Of a DNA stretch of 5,841 bases, positions 1 through 5,418 are shown one piece after another. Under the pieces are notes generated by a model. That model was not told the DNA's origin. It saw only the letters and a program-made list of their open reading frames with translations, and did no database searches. The translations under genes were made by a program, and so were the position numbers. Source of the DNA: Streptomyces sp. WM6386 (GTDB lineage: Bacteria; Actinomycetota; Actinomycetes; Streptomycetales; Streptomycetaceae); contig NZ_JXTE01000135.1 of the NCBI RefSeq assembly GCF_000972385.1, forward strand, positions 1 to 5,841, read 5' to 3'. Position 1 is the first letter of the stretch, and every line of letters starts with the position of its first letter.

Positions 1-1296
1 CCCCTCCGTCAGAGCCTCCCGCCCCGTGCTCCCCGCCGTCCGTGCCGCCGCCAGCGTCGACATCACCGCGAGTCCCAGCGAGCCGCCCATCGTGCGTGAG
101 GTGTTGACCAGCCCCGACACCAGTCCCGCCTCCCCGGGCGCCGCCCCCGACGTGGCCAGCGCGGCCAGTGGTGTCGTGGCGAGACCGGCCCCGAGCATCA
201 TCAGGACGCCGGGGATCATGATCGTGACGACGTAGTCCCCGTCCACGCTCATCGTCGACTGCCAGGCGAACCCGGCCACGGCCACGAGCGTCCCCAGCAC
301 CGCCACGTTCCGCTCGCCCAGCACCCGCATGAACCGTGGCGCCGCCTTCGACGCCAGCACGATCGCCAGGGAGCTCGGCACCAGTGCGAGGCCGGCCTCG
401 GTCGGGGAGTAGCCGAGCACGTTCTGGGCGTACAGCGTCATGAAGAACCACATGCAGAACATCGCGGAGCCACTGAGGAACATCGCGACGTTGGCGGACG
501 CCACCGAGCGCCGCCGCAGCAGTCCGAGCGGCATCAGCGGGGCCGCCGTACGTGCCTCGACCAGCAGGAACACCCCGATCAGCGCCACCCCGACCATGAG
601 CGGGACCACGGTCGCCGCCGACGTCCACCCCTCGGCCTCCGTCTGCGAGATGCCGTACGCCGAAGCCGCCAGCCCCGCCGTCACCAGCACCGCGCCCGGC
701 AGGTCGAGCCGTCGCCCGTCCCCGGCCCGGTTCTCGGTCAGCCACCACAGGGCGCCGAGGAGGAGGACCGCGCCGACCGGCACGTTGACCAGCAGCGTCC
801 AGCGCCACGACCACACGTCCACCAGCACCCCGCCGACGAACCCGCCCGCCGCGCCGCCGCCCGCACCCACCGCCGTCCAGGTCGCTATGGCACGCGCGCG
901 TGCCGCTCCCTCGGGCACCGCGGACGTGACGATCGTCAGTGTCGAGGGCGCCAGTACCGCCGCGCCCAGCCCCTGCACGGCCCGTGCGACCAGCAGCTAC
1001 CAGCCGTCCTGGGCCAGTCCGCCGCCGAGCGAGGCGAGCGTGAACAGGCCGAGCCCGACCAGGAACATCCGCTTGCGCCCGTACAGGTCGCCGGCCCGTC
1101 CGCCGAGCAGCATGAACCCGGCGAAGGCGATCGCGTACGCGTTCACCACCCACTGCAGGCCCTGCTCGCTCAGGGCCACGACGAGGAACTGTCCGGCGCA
1201 CGCGAGCGCCACGACCAGCCAGACGGGAGGTGTCGTACGTGGACGACGTGGACGGGGGGCGCGGGTCACTGCGGCGGCTTCCAGCATGGCCGTCAT
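1..1296 (-). pseudogene. Broken DHA2-type MFS drug exporter gene, 3' end beyond window
   Basis: Read leftward from the ATG at 1296, this encodes an EmrB/QacA-like (DHA2, 14-helix) proton-driven exporter of the plasma membrane. Residues 66-76 show intact motif A (GRAGDLYGRKR), preceded by GLQWVVNAY, a usual helix 2 sequence. An in-frame TAG at 999-997 stops translation after residue 99. The same frame then stays open for 332 codons to the window edge and continues the family pattern: LLVARAVQGLGAAVLAP (helix 4), a motif C region (VGAGGGAAGGFVGG) and SWRWTLLVNVPVGA. A second defect is seen at V40/A41: FLVV runs straight into ALSEQGLQW, whereas the family normally has LDxTVVNVALP plus a short loop between these parts. 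No strong ribosome binding site precedes 1296 and no in-frame start lies upstream before a stop at 1362-1360. About 432 codons are visible, so perhaps 40-80 are missing. The 99-residue piece alone cannot form a transporter. A sequencing error could explain the amber but not easily both defects. Confidence 0.85.
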
Positions 1297-1464
1297 GGTC
1301 TCAACCGCCGGATGCCCCCGGCATCGGGATTTCGGCCCGGTCCGTCCCCGTAGGAAGACCTAGGCCGGTCCTGGGCCTGCCTCTTCTTCAAGAGAAGCTA
1401 AAGAATTCGTTAGCTGGCCAAAGCATCGGAATAGTTGCCCCAGCACACCGGGTTGGCCACTCAC
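1297..1464. promoter_or_regulatory. Divergent intergenic region between two exporter genes
   Basis: This 168-bp region separates the two divergent MFS genes and must hold the promoter(s) for both. The part from about 1381 to 1440 is much richer in A and T than its surroundings and contains the 20-bp palindrome listed separately. A shorter inverted repeat, CTCTT-CTTC-AAGAG, lies at 1381-1394. Nearer the leftward gene, GATGCC-CCC-GGCATC at 1311-1325 is a perfect 6-bp stem with a 3-base spacer. I could not assign convincing -35 and -10 boxes in either direction. One weak option for the rightward gene is TTAGCT at 1410 with TAGTTG at 1432, 16 bases apart. Confidence 0.6.
1396..1415. promoter_or_regulatory. 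20-bp palindrome, candidate repressor operator
   Basis: The sequence reads AGCTAA-A-GAATTC-G-TTAGCT. All positions are complementary about the centre except one symmetric pair (1402/1409). Its length, AT content and place between two exporter genes fit the binding site of a homodimeric regulator; MarR- or TetR-type repressors commonly control such exporters by binding near their promoters. It lies 50 bp upstream of the rightward gene's ATG and 100 bp upstream of the leftward one. No regulator gene lies in the window, so the binding protein is unknown. A role as a simple mRNA hairpin is less likely, since the outer stem is weak for this GC-rich genome. Confidence 0.5.
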
Positions 1465-3198
1465 ATGAGACCTACGCCGACCGATCAGCCCAGCCGCCCG
1501 GCGAGCGGCGCCCTCGTCCCGGTGCTCGCCTTCGCGGGCATCGTCGTCGCGGTGATGCAGACCCTGCTCGTCCCGGTCATCAAGGACCTGCCCCAACTCC
1601 TCGACACCGAGCCCAGCAACGCCACCTGGGTCCTGACCTCCACGCTTCTCTCGGGCGCCGTGGCCACGCCGATCATGGGCCGCCTCGGCGACCTGTACGG
1701 CAAGCGCCGGATGCTGATCGCCAGCCTCGCGGTGATGGTGGTCGGCGCGCTGGTCAGCGCGCTCACCAGCGACCTGATCGTCATGGTCGTCGGCCGTAGC
1801 CTCCAGGGCTTCGCGATGGGCGCGATCCCCCTCGGCATCGGCCTCATGCGCGACATGCTGCCCCGCGAGAAGCTCGGCTCGGCGATGGCCCTGATGAGCT
1901 CCTCGATCGGCGTCGGCGGCGGCCTCGCCCTGCCGCTCGCGGCCCTGATCGCCCAGCACGCCGACTGGCACGCCCTCTTCTACGGTGCCGCGGCCCTCGG
2001 CGTGCTCTCCATCGCCCTCACCCTCCTCGTCGTACCGGAATCCCCCATGCGCGCCGAGGGCTCCTTCGACGTGCTCGGCGCGTTCGGCCTCTCCACCGGC
2101 CTGGTCCTCTTCCTCCTGCCCATCACCAAGGGCAGCGACTGGGGCTGGAGCTCGGGCACCACGCTCGGCCTGTTCGCCGCGTCGGCCCTCGTGCTGCTCC
2201 TGTGGGGCGTCTTCGAACTGCGCACCAAGGCGCCGCTCGTCGACCTGCGCACCACGGCCCGCCCGGCCGTCCTCTTCACCAACCTCGCGTCGATCATGGT
2301 CGGGGTCAGCTTCTACGTCGTCTCGCTGGTCCTTCCCCAGCTCCTCCAGCTCCCGAAGGCCACCGGCTACGGCCTCGGCCAGTCGATGGTCGTCGCCGGA
2401 CTGCTGGTCGCCCCGCTGGGCCTGACGATGATGTTCACGGCGCCCGTCTACGCCCGCCTGTCCGCGAAGTACGGCCCCAAGACCACCCTCATCCTGGGCA
2501 TGCTGATCATCGCGATCGGCTATGGCGCGGGTCTGGGTCTCATGAGCGCCGCCTGGCAGAGCCTGGTCATCGCCGTCGTCCTCGGTGCGGGCATCGGCCT
2601 CGCCTACTCCTCGCTCCCCGCCCTGATCGTCGGCGCGGTCCCCGCCTCGGAGACGGGCGCGGCGAACGGCCTCAACACGCTGATGCGGTCCATCGGTACG
2701 TCGGTGTCGAGCGCCGTCATCGGCATGGTCCTTGCCAACACGGCGAACACCGTGAACGGGGTCGAGATCCCGACCATGCACGGTTTCCGCGTCTCCTTCC
2801 TCATCGCGACCGGTGCGGTGGCGATCGGTCTGCTGATGGCCCTGTTCCTGCCGAAGCCGAACCGTGCGCCCCAACTGCGGGCGAGCAGCGAGGAGGAGGA
2901 CAACCTGGCGCGCGCCGAGGAAGCCCTGCGCGGTTTCCGCGGCCGGGTCCTGGACGCCGAGGGCACCCCGGTCCCCCGCGCCAAGGTCACGCTGATCGAC
3001 CGCCGCGGCCGCCAGGCGGGCGCGACGCTCTCCGAAGAGGACGGCAGTTACGCCCTCGCGGTCCCGGCCCAGGGCACGTACGTCCTTGCCGCCCGCGCCA
3101 CCGGCCACGGGCCGCTCGCCTCGTCGGCAACCCATGCGGGCGACGAGAGCGCGGTCGCCCTGGACCTGTCGCTGCCGGGCGGGACGGTCTCCGCCTGA
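1465..3198 (+). CDS. DHA2-type MFS exporter with C-terminal carboxypeptidase-regulatory-like domain
   Basis: This encodes a 577-residue plasma-membrane transporter, most likely a proton-coupled exporter of drugs or other small molecules; the substrate cannot be told. Fourteen hydrophobic segments are seen: about residues 16-39, 54-71, 83-100, 103-124, 138-162, 169-190, 203-220, 232-250, 269-291, 306-328, 340-359, 365-389, 400-424 and 441-463. Motif A is GRLGDLYGKRR at 72-82 between helices 2 and 3, and a glycine-rich motif C region lies at 148-153. A charged linker (470-488) leads to a C-terminal domain at about 490-572 with the pattern of the carboxypeptidase regulatory-like family (PF13620 type): GRVLDAEGTPVPRAKVTLID, then EEDGSYALAVPAQGTYVLAARATGH. 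With 14 helices and an inside N terminus, this domain should face the cytoplasm. ATG at 1465 was chosen as the first conventional start; TTG at 1435 or 1453 in frame are alternatives, and no start has a clear ribosome binding site. A GC-rich hairpin follows the stop. No damage is seen, unlike its divergent neighbour. Confidence 0.9.
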   Translation: MRPTPTDQPSRPASGALVPVLAFAGIVVAVMQTLLVPVIKDLPQLLDTEPSNATWVLTSTLLSGAVATPIMGRLGDLYGKRRMLIASLAVMVVGALVSALTSDLIVMVVGRSLQGFAMGAIPLGIGLMRDMLPREKLGSAMALMSSSIGVGGGLALPLAALIAQHADWHALFYGAAALGVLSIALTLLVVPESPMRAEGSFDVLGAFGLSTGLVLFLLPITKGSDWGWSSGTTLGLFAASALVLLLWGVFELRTKAPLVDLRTTARPAVLFTNLASIMVGVSFYVVSLVLPQLLQLPKATGYGLGQSMVVAGLLVAPLGLTMMFTAPVYARLSAKYGPKTTLILGMLIIAIGYGAGLGLMSAAWQSLVIAVVLGAGIGLAYSSLPALIVGAVPASETGAANGLNTLMRSIGTSVSSAVIGMVLANTANTVNGVEIPTMHGFRVSFLIATGAVAIGLLMALFLPKPNRAPQLRASSEEEDNLARAEEALRGFRGRVLDAEGTPVPRAKVTLIDRRGRQAGATLSEEDGSYALAVPAQGTYVLAARATGHGPLASSATHAGDESAVALDLSLPGGTVSA

Positions 3199-3210
3199 CC
3201 CACCGCCACC

Positions 3211-3247
3211 GCACCCCCCGTCGCCCACATGGCGGGGGGCGTGGTGC
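3211..3247 (+). terminator. GC-rich hairpin after the exporter gene, probable terminator
   Basis: The core stem is CCCCCCG at 3214-3220 paired with CGGGGGG at 3233-3239. It can be extended by GCAC/GTGC at the outer ends (3211 and 3244) if a 5-base bulge is allowed; an alternative inner stem is CGCC-CACAT-GGCG. It starts 13 bases after the exporter's stop codon. There is no T-run, which is usual for terminators in high-GC actinobacteria. It ends 46 bases before the next start codon, so some readthrough into the methyltransferase gene is possible. Confidence 0.5.
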
Positions 3248-3292
3248 ACCATGGGGCGCCCACAGACCCGTACGACCGGAAGGCCCCCGCCC

Positions 3293-3943
3293 ATGACCGC
3301 GGCACCCAAGCCCGAGATCCTGGCCGCGTTCGAGGCGGCGAAGGGATTCATGCCGGTGGACGAGGGCCTCGCCTTCTACGCGGCAGCCGTCGAGGCCGGC
3401 ACGCTCGGGCTGCCGCTCCTGGAGGTCGGCACGTACTGCGGCCGTTCCGCGATCCTGCTCGCCGAGGCGGCCCGCGCGGCCGGTGTCACCGCGCTGACCG
3501 TCGACCACCACCGCGGCAGCGAGGAGCAGCAGCCCGGCTGGGAGTACCACGACCCCGAGACGGTCGACCCCGAGATCGGCCTGATGGACACCCTGCCGAC
3601 GTTCCGCCGGACCCTGCACAAGGCGGGCCTGGAGGACCACATCGTGGCCCTGGTCGGCCGTTCCCCGCAGATCGCGAAGATCTGGAACTCGCCCCTCGCC
3701 CTCGTCTTCATCGACGGCGGCCACACCGACGAGCACGCGAGCGCCGACTACGAGGGCTGGGCGCCCCATGTCGCGGAGGGCGGACTGCTCCTCATCCACG
3801 ACGTGCACCCGGACCCGAAGGACGAGTTCACCGGCCAGGCGCCGTACCGGATCTATCTGCGGGCGCTGGAGTCGGGGGCGTTCACGGAGGTGTCCGCCAC
3901 GGACACGCTGCGCGTGCTGCGGCGGGTGGGTGCGGGGATCTGA
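3293..3943 (+). CDS. Class I SAM-dependent methyltransferase, small stand-alone type
   Basis: This encodes a 216-residue soluble cytoplasmic protein of the Rossmann-fold methyltransferase type (Methyltransf_24-like). Motif I is LLEVGTYCGRSAILLAEAA at 42-60, the glycine-rich loop for S-adenosylmethionine; the acidic residue after the second strand is D71 in LTVDHHRG. LVFIDGGHTDEHASADYEGW at 137-156 and the strand LLLIHDVHPD at 165-174 are typical of the branch that includes O-methyltransferases and cephalosporin-hydroxylase-like proteins. The His/Asp-rich stretches (D71-H72-H73, D141-G-G-H144, H169-D170-V-H172) could bind a metal, but I cannot show this. The substrate is unknown and the neighbours give no hint. 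ATG at 3293 has GGAAGG at 3278-3283, nine bases upstream; an in-frame ATG at 3251 would add 14 residues of low-complexity sequence and is less likely. The gene has 94 bp before it and converges on the next gene with 13 bp between stops. Confidence 0.85.
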   Translation: MTAAPKPEILAAFEAAKGFMPVDEGLAFYAAAVEAGTLGLPLLEVGTYCGRSAILLAEAARAAGVTALTVDHHRGSEEQQPGWEYHDPETVDPEIGLMDTLPTFRRTLHKAGLEDHIVALVGRSPQIAKIWNSPLALVFIDGGHTDEHASADYEGWAPHVAEGGLLLIHDVHPDPKDEFTGQAPYRIYLRALESGAFTEVSATDTLRVLRRVGAGI

Positions 3944-3956
3944 GGCACCGCGGGTC

Positions 3957-4172
3957 TCACGGCTTCACGTTGATGTCGATGTCGACCGGGGTCTGGATGA
4001 CATTGCCCGTGCCGACGCCCGGCTGACCGTAGACGTAGTCGACGGCACAGACGTCTTCCGGCGGCATGCAGGGGAACGCAGTGGCCTGGGCCGTCGGCGC
4101 CCCCAGTACGACCGCCCCGGCGACGGCGACGGTGGTGAGGACGCCCGCTATGACTCGCACATGTGAAATCAT
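3957..4172 (-). CDS. Small secreted protein of unknown function with two cysteines
   Basis: This encodes a 71-residue protein that I do not recognise. Residues 1-31 form a signal peptide: short polar start (MISHVR), hydrophobic core (about 7-25) and an AxA-type site, PTAQA, with cleavage expected near residue 31 or 32. The mature part is only about 40 residues (beginning near TAFPCMPPEDVCAVDYVYG) and holds two cysteines seven positions apart (C36, C43), which could form a disulphide. The tail (VGTGNVIQTPVDIDINVKP) has an alternating pattern suggestive of beta strand. I chose ATG at 4172 because the signal peptide then starts normally; an in-frame GTG at 4193 would add seven residues (MICREST). 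It is divergent from the amidase gene, with 119 bp between them, and convergent with the methyltransferase. It is unlike chaplins: too short and lacking their repeats. Confidence 0.7.
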   Translation of the reverse strand: MISHVRVIAGVLTTVAVAGAVVLGAPTAQATAFPCMPPEDVCAVDYVYGQPGVGTGNVIQTPVDIDINVKP

Positions 4173-4173
4173 G

Positions 4174-4186
4174 GTCGATTCTCGAC
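4174..4186. repeat. Inverted repeat overlapping the start region of the small secreted gene
   Basis: GTCGA-TTC-TCGAC is a perfect 5-bp inverted repeat that begins two bases upstream of the leftward ATG at 4172. It covers the only purine-rich stretch (GAGAA, read on the minus strand) that could serve as the ribosome binding site. It may be a small operator, or a weak hairpin affecting translation, or chance; the stem is short. Confidence 0.3.
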
Positions 4187-4278
4187 ATATCACCCAGTCG
4201 TGAGCGACACCGACGGTGCCGTTCGGATGAAGCGACCCACCCTGCGGGCACCCGCCTGCCGCGCCGGTGACCCGCCGC

Positions 4279-4284
4279 TAGGGT
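4279..4284 (+). promoter_or_regulatory. Candidate -10 box for a leaderless amidase transcript
   Basis: TAGGGT fits the TAnnnT form of actinobacterial -10 boxes. The GTG at 4292 begins seven bases after it, just where transcription would be expected to start. No Shine-Dalgarno sequence stands before that GTG and no good -35 box is seen about 17-18 bases upstream, both of which are common for leaderless genes in Streptomyces and mycobacteria. Confidence 0.45.
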
Positions 4285-4291
4285 GGTTGTC

Positions 4292-5251
4292 GTGTCGTAC
4301 GTAGGCCCGGACTTCGATCCTCCCCAGCCCCGCCGTTCCCGGCGCCGCCCCCTCACCGTCGCGGTCGCCGCGCTCGTCCCGGGCGCGCTGCTCGGGTGGC
4401 TGGTGTACGAGGCGGTGGGTGGATCGGATGGCGGCCCGGACCGCCCCATGGGGGCGTCCTCGGCGTCCGGCGGTCTCTTCACGCCCGCCGAGAGCCCCAC
4501 GGACGACGACAAGGAGCCGAGCCCTGGCGTGACCCCTTCGCTCACCGGTCCCACCTCCTCCGCGCCCGTCGCCGCCGGCCCGCTCAAGGGCAAGGTCGTC
4601 GTCATCGACCCGGGCCACAACCCGAACAACTTCCAGCACACGGCCGAGATCAACAAGAAGGTGGACATCGGCACCGGCTGGAAGGAGTGCGACACCACGG
4701 GCACCTCCACCAACTCCGGTTACGCGGAAGCCAAGTTCACCCTTGACGTCGCCCACCGGCTGCGCACCCTGCTGGAGAAGCAGGGCGCCACGGTGAAGCT
4801 GACGCAGGACGGCGACCGGACGTTCGGCCCGTGCATCGACGAGCGGGCGAGCATCGGCAACAAGGCGGACGCGGACGCCGTGGTGTCGATCCACGCGGAC
4901 GGCGCGGGCGCCGGCCAGCGCGGCTTCCACGTCATCCTCCCCGGCAAGGTCAAGGCGGGCAGCGCCGACACCGGCCCGATCGTCGCCTCCTCCGCCGAAC
5001 TCGGCGAGCGCATCGCCGGCAACTTCGTCCGCGTCACGGGCAGCGCCCCCTCCAACTACGTCGGCGACGGCACCGGTCTGGTCACGCGTAAGGACCTCGG
5101 CGGTCTCAATCTGTCAACGGTTCCCAAGGTGTTCATCGAGTGCGGCAACATGCGCGATAGCAAGGACGCGGCACAGTTGACCAGCGGTGCCTGGCGACAG
5201 AAGGCGGCGCAGGGGATCTCTGAGGGGATTGTGAGTTTCCTGCGCGGGTAG
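4292..5251 (+). CDS. Membrane-anchored N-acetylmuramoyl-L-alanine amidase, Rv3717/Ami1-like
   Basis: This encodes a 319-residue zinc amidase (Amidase_3 family) that cuts the bond between N-acetylmuramic acid and L-alanine of peptidoglycan, outside the membrane. The order is: basic cytoplasmic start (residues 1-20), one hydrophobic signal-anchor helix (about 21-43), a Ser/Pro/Thr-rich wall-spanning linker (44-97) and the catalytic domain (98-319). Zinc ligands by family pattern are H109 (VVVIDPGHN), E146 (NSGYAEAKF) and H201 (VVSIHADG), with catalytic E283 (VFIECGNMRD). The stretches TGTSTNSGY, GPCIDERA and GFHV match, from memory, Mycobacterium tuberculosis Rv3717; the paired cysteines C133 and C181 also appear there and may form a disulphide. 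No separate wall-binding domain is present. GTG at 4292 is preferred because it fits a leaderless start; an in-frame GTG at 4283 adds three residues but overlaps the -10 box. It is likely involved in wall turnover or cell separation. The gene is divergent from the small secreted protein. Confidence 0.92.
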   Translation: MSYVGPDFDPPQPRRSRRRPLTVAVAALVPGALLGWLVYEAVGGSDGGPDRPMGASSASGGLFTPAESPTDDDKEPSPGVTPSLTGPTSSAPVAAGPLKGKVVVIDPGHNPNNFQHTAEINKKVDIGTGWKECDTTGTSTNSGYAEAKFTLDVAHRLRTLLEKQGATVKLTQDGDRTFGPCIDERASIGNKADADAVVSIHADGAGAGQRGFHVILPGKVKAGSADTGPIVASSAELGERIAGNFVRVTGSAPSNYVGDGTGLVTRKDLGGLNLSTVPKVFIECGNMRDSKDAAQLTSGAWRQKAAQGISEGIVSFLRG

Positions 5252-5275
5252 CGTTCCGCGGGTTGATCCCCGGGG
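5243..5275 (+). terminator. Weak inverted repeats at the amidase 3' end
   Basis: CGCGG (5243-5247) pairs with CCGCG (5256-5260) across the stop codon, and the palindrome CCCCGGGG follows at 5268-5275. Either could help end the amidase transcript, but both stems are short and no T-run follows. Confidence 0.25.
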
Positions 5276-5418
5276 ACAGCTTCGTCGGACGGACGATAAG
5301 GTCGTCTTTACGATGAGGGGCCACCCCCGCGCTTCACACAGGGGCCTTACGGCGACATGGTGACAGCGACGCCTCCAACGAAGCCGATGACGAGACGACT
5401 GAACCGAAGGACCTAGAA
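5252..5418 (+). promoter_or_regulatory. Intergenic region likely holding the promoter of the downstream membrane protein gene
   Basis: This 167-bp gap has a locally less GC-rich part at about 5292-5316. Two -10-like hexamers of the TAnnnT type lie there: TAAGGT at 5297 and TACGAT at 5309. The first sits inside the inverted repeat GACGA-TAAGG-TCGTC (5292-5306). TCGGAC at 5285 is a weak -35 candidate, 18 bases before TACGAT. If transcription starts near 5321, the leader would be about 100 bases long and include the small upstream ORF at 5357. Confidence 0.35.
5357..5416 (+). CDS. Possible 19-codon upstream ORF
   Basis: An ATG at 5357 opens a frame encoding MVTATPPTKPMTRRLNRRT, closed by TAG at 5414-5416, two bases before the GTG start at 5419. 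The peptide is basic and rich in Thr and Arg. The stop overlaps the space between the downstream ribosome binding site and start, so ribosomes translating this frame would end exactly at the next start. Its own ribosome binding site is weak (GGCGAC directly before the ATG). It could equally be a chance open frame; there is no direct sign of translation. Confidence 0.2.
   Translation: MVTATPPTKPMTRRLNRRT

Noticed and set aside
997..999. Recoding of the amber codon (pyrrolysine or programmed readthrough)
   Set aside because: No recoding element is evident, amber recoding is not expected in a Streptomyces-like genome, and the separate loss of the D1 motif in the same gene favours simple decay.
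440..1363. Plus-strand open frame (307 codons) opposite the leftward exporter
   Set aside because: The product is Pro/Ser/Arg/Thr-rich with no domain pattern, and the minus strand shows continuous MFS sequence apart from the amber codon.
3243..3261. Short palindromes GGTGCACC and GGGCGCCC before the methyltransferase gene
   Set aside because: Eight-base palindromes are expected by chance in DNA of this composition and nothing else marks them as sites.
2202..3296. Second plus-strand frame (364 codons) overlapping the intact exporter
   Set aside because: It is a frame-shifted shadow rich in Arg, Pro and Gly, with no recognisable domain.
1360..3351. Long minus-strand open frame (663 codons) opposite the intact exporter
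   Set aside because: It is an antisense shadow caused by GC-rich third positions. Its product is a low-complexity mix of Arg, Gly, Asp, Glu and His, while the plus strand encodes a clear MFS transporter.
2987..3808. Minus-strand frame (273 codons) opposite the methyltransferase
   Set aside because: Its composition is that of an antisense shadow, and it overlaps a plus-strand gene with clear methyltransferase motifs and a ribosome binding site.
3929..3949. GGTGC/GCACC hairpin at the methyltransferase 3' end as a two-way terminator
   Set aside because: The stem is only 5 bp with an 11-base loop and lies mostly inside the coding sequence; too weak to annotate.
4424..4694. Amidase cysteine pair and Ser/Pro-rich linker as a novelty
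   Set aside because: The cysteines and surrounding motifs appear to match the known Rv3717/Ami1 type, and such linkers are usual in wall-spanning anchored enzymes.
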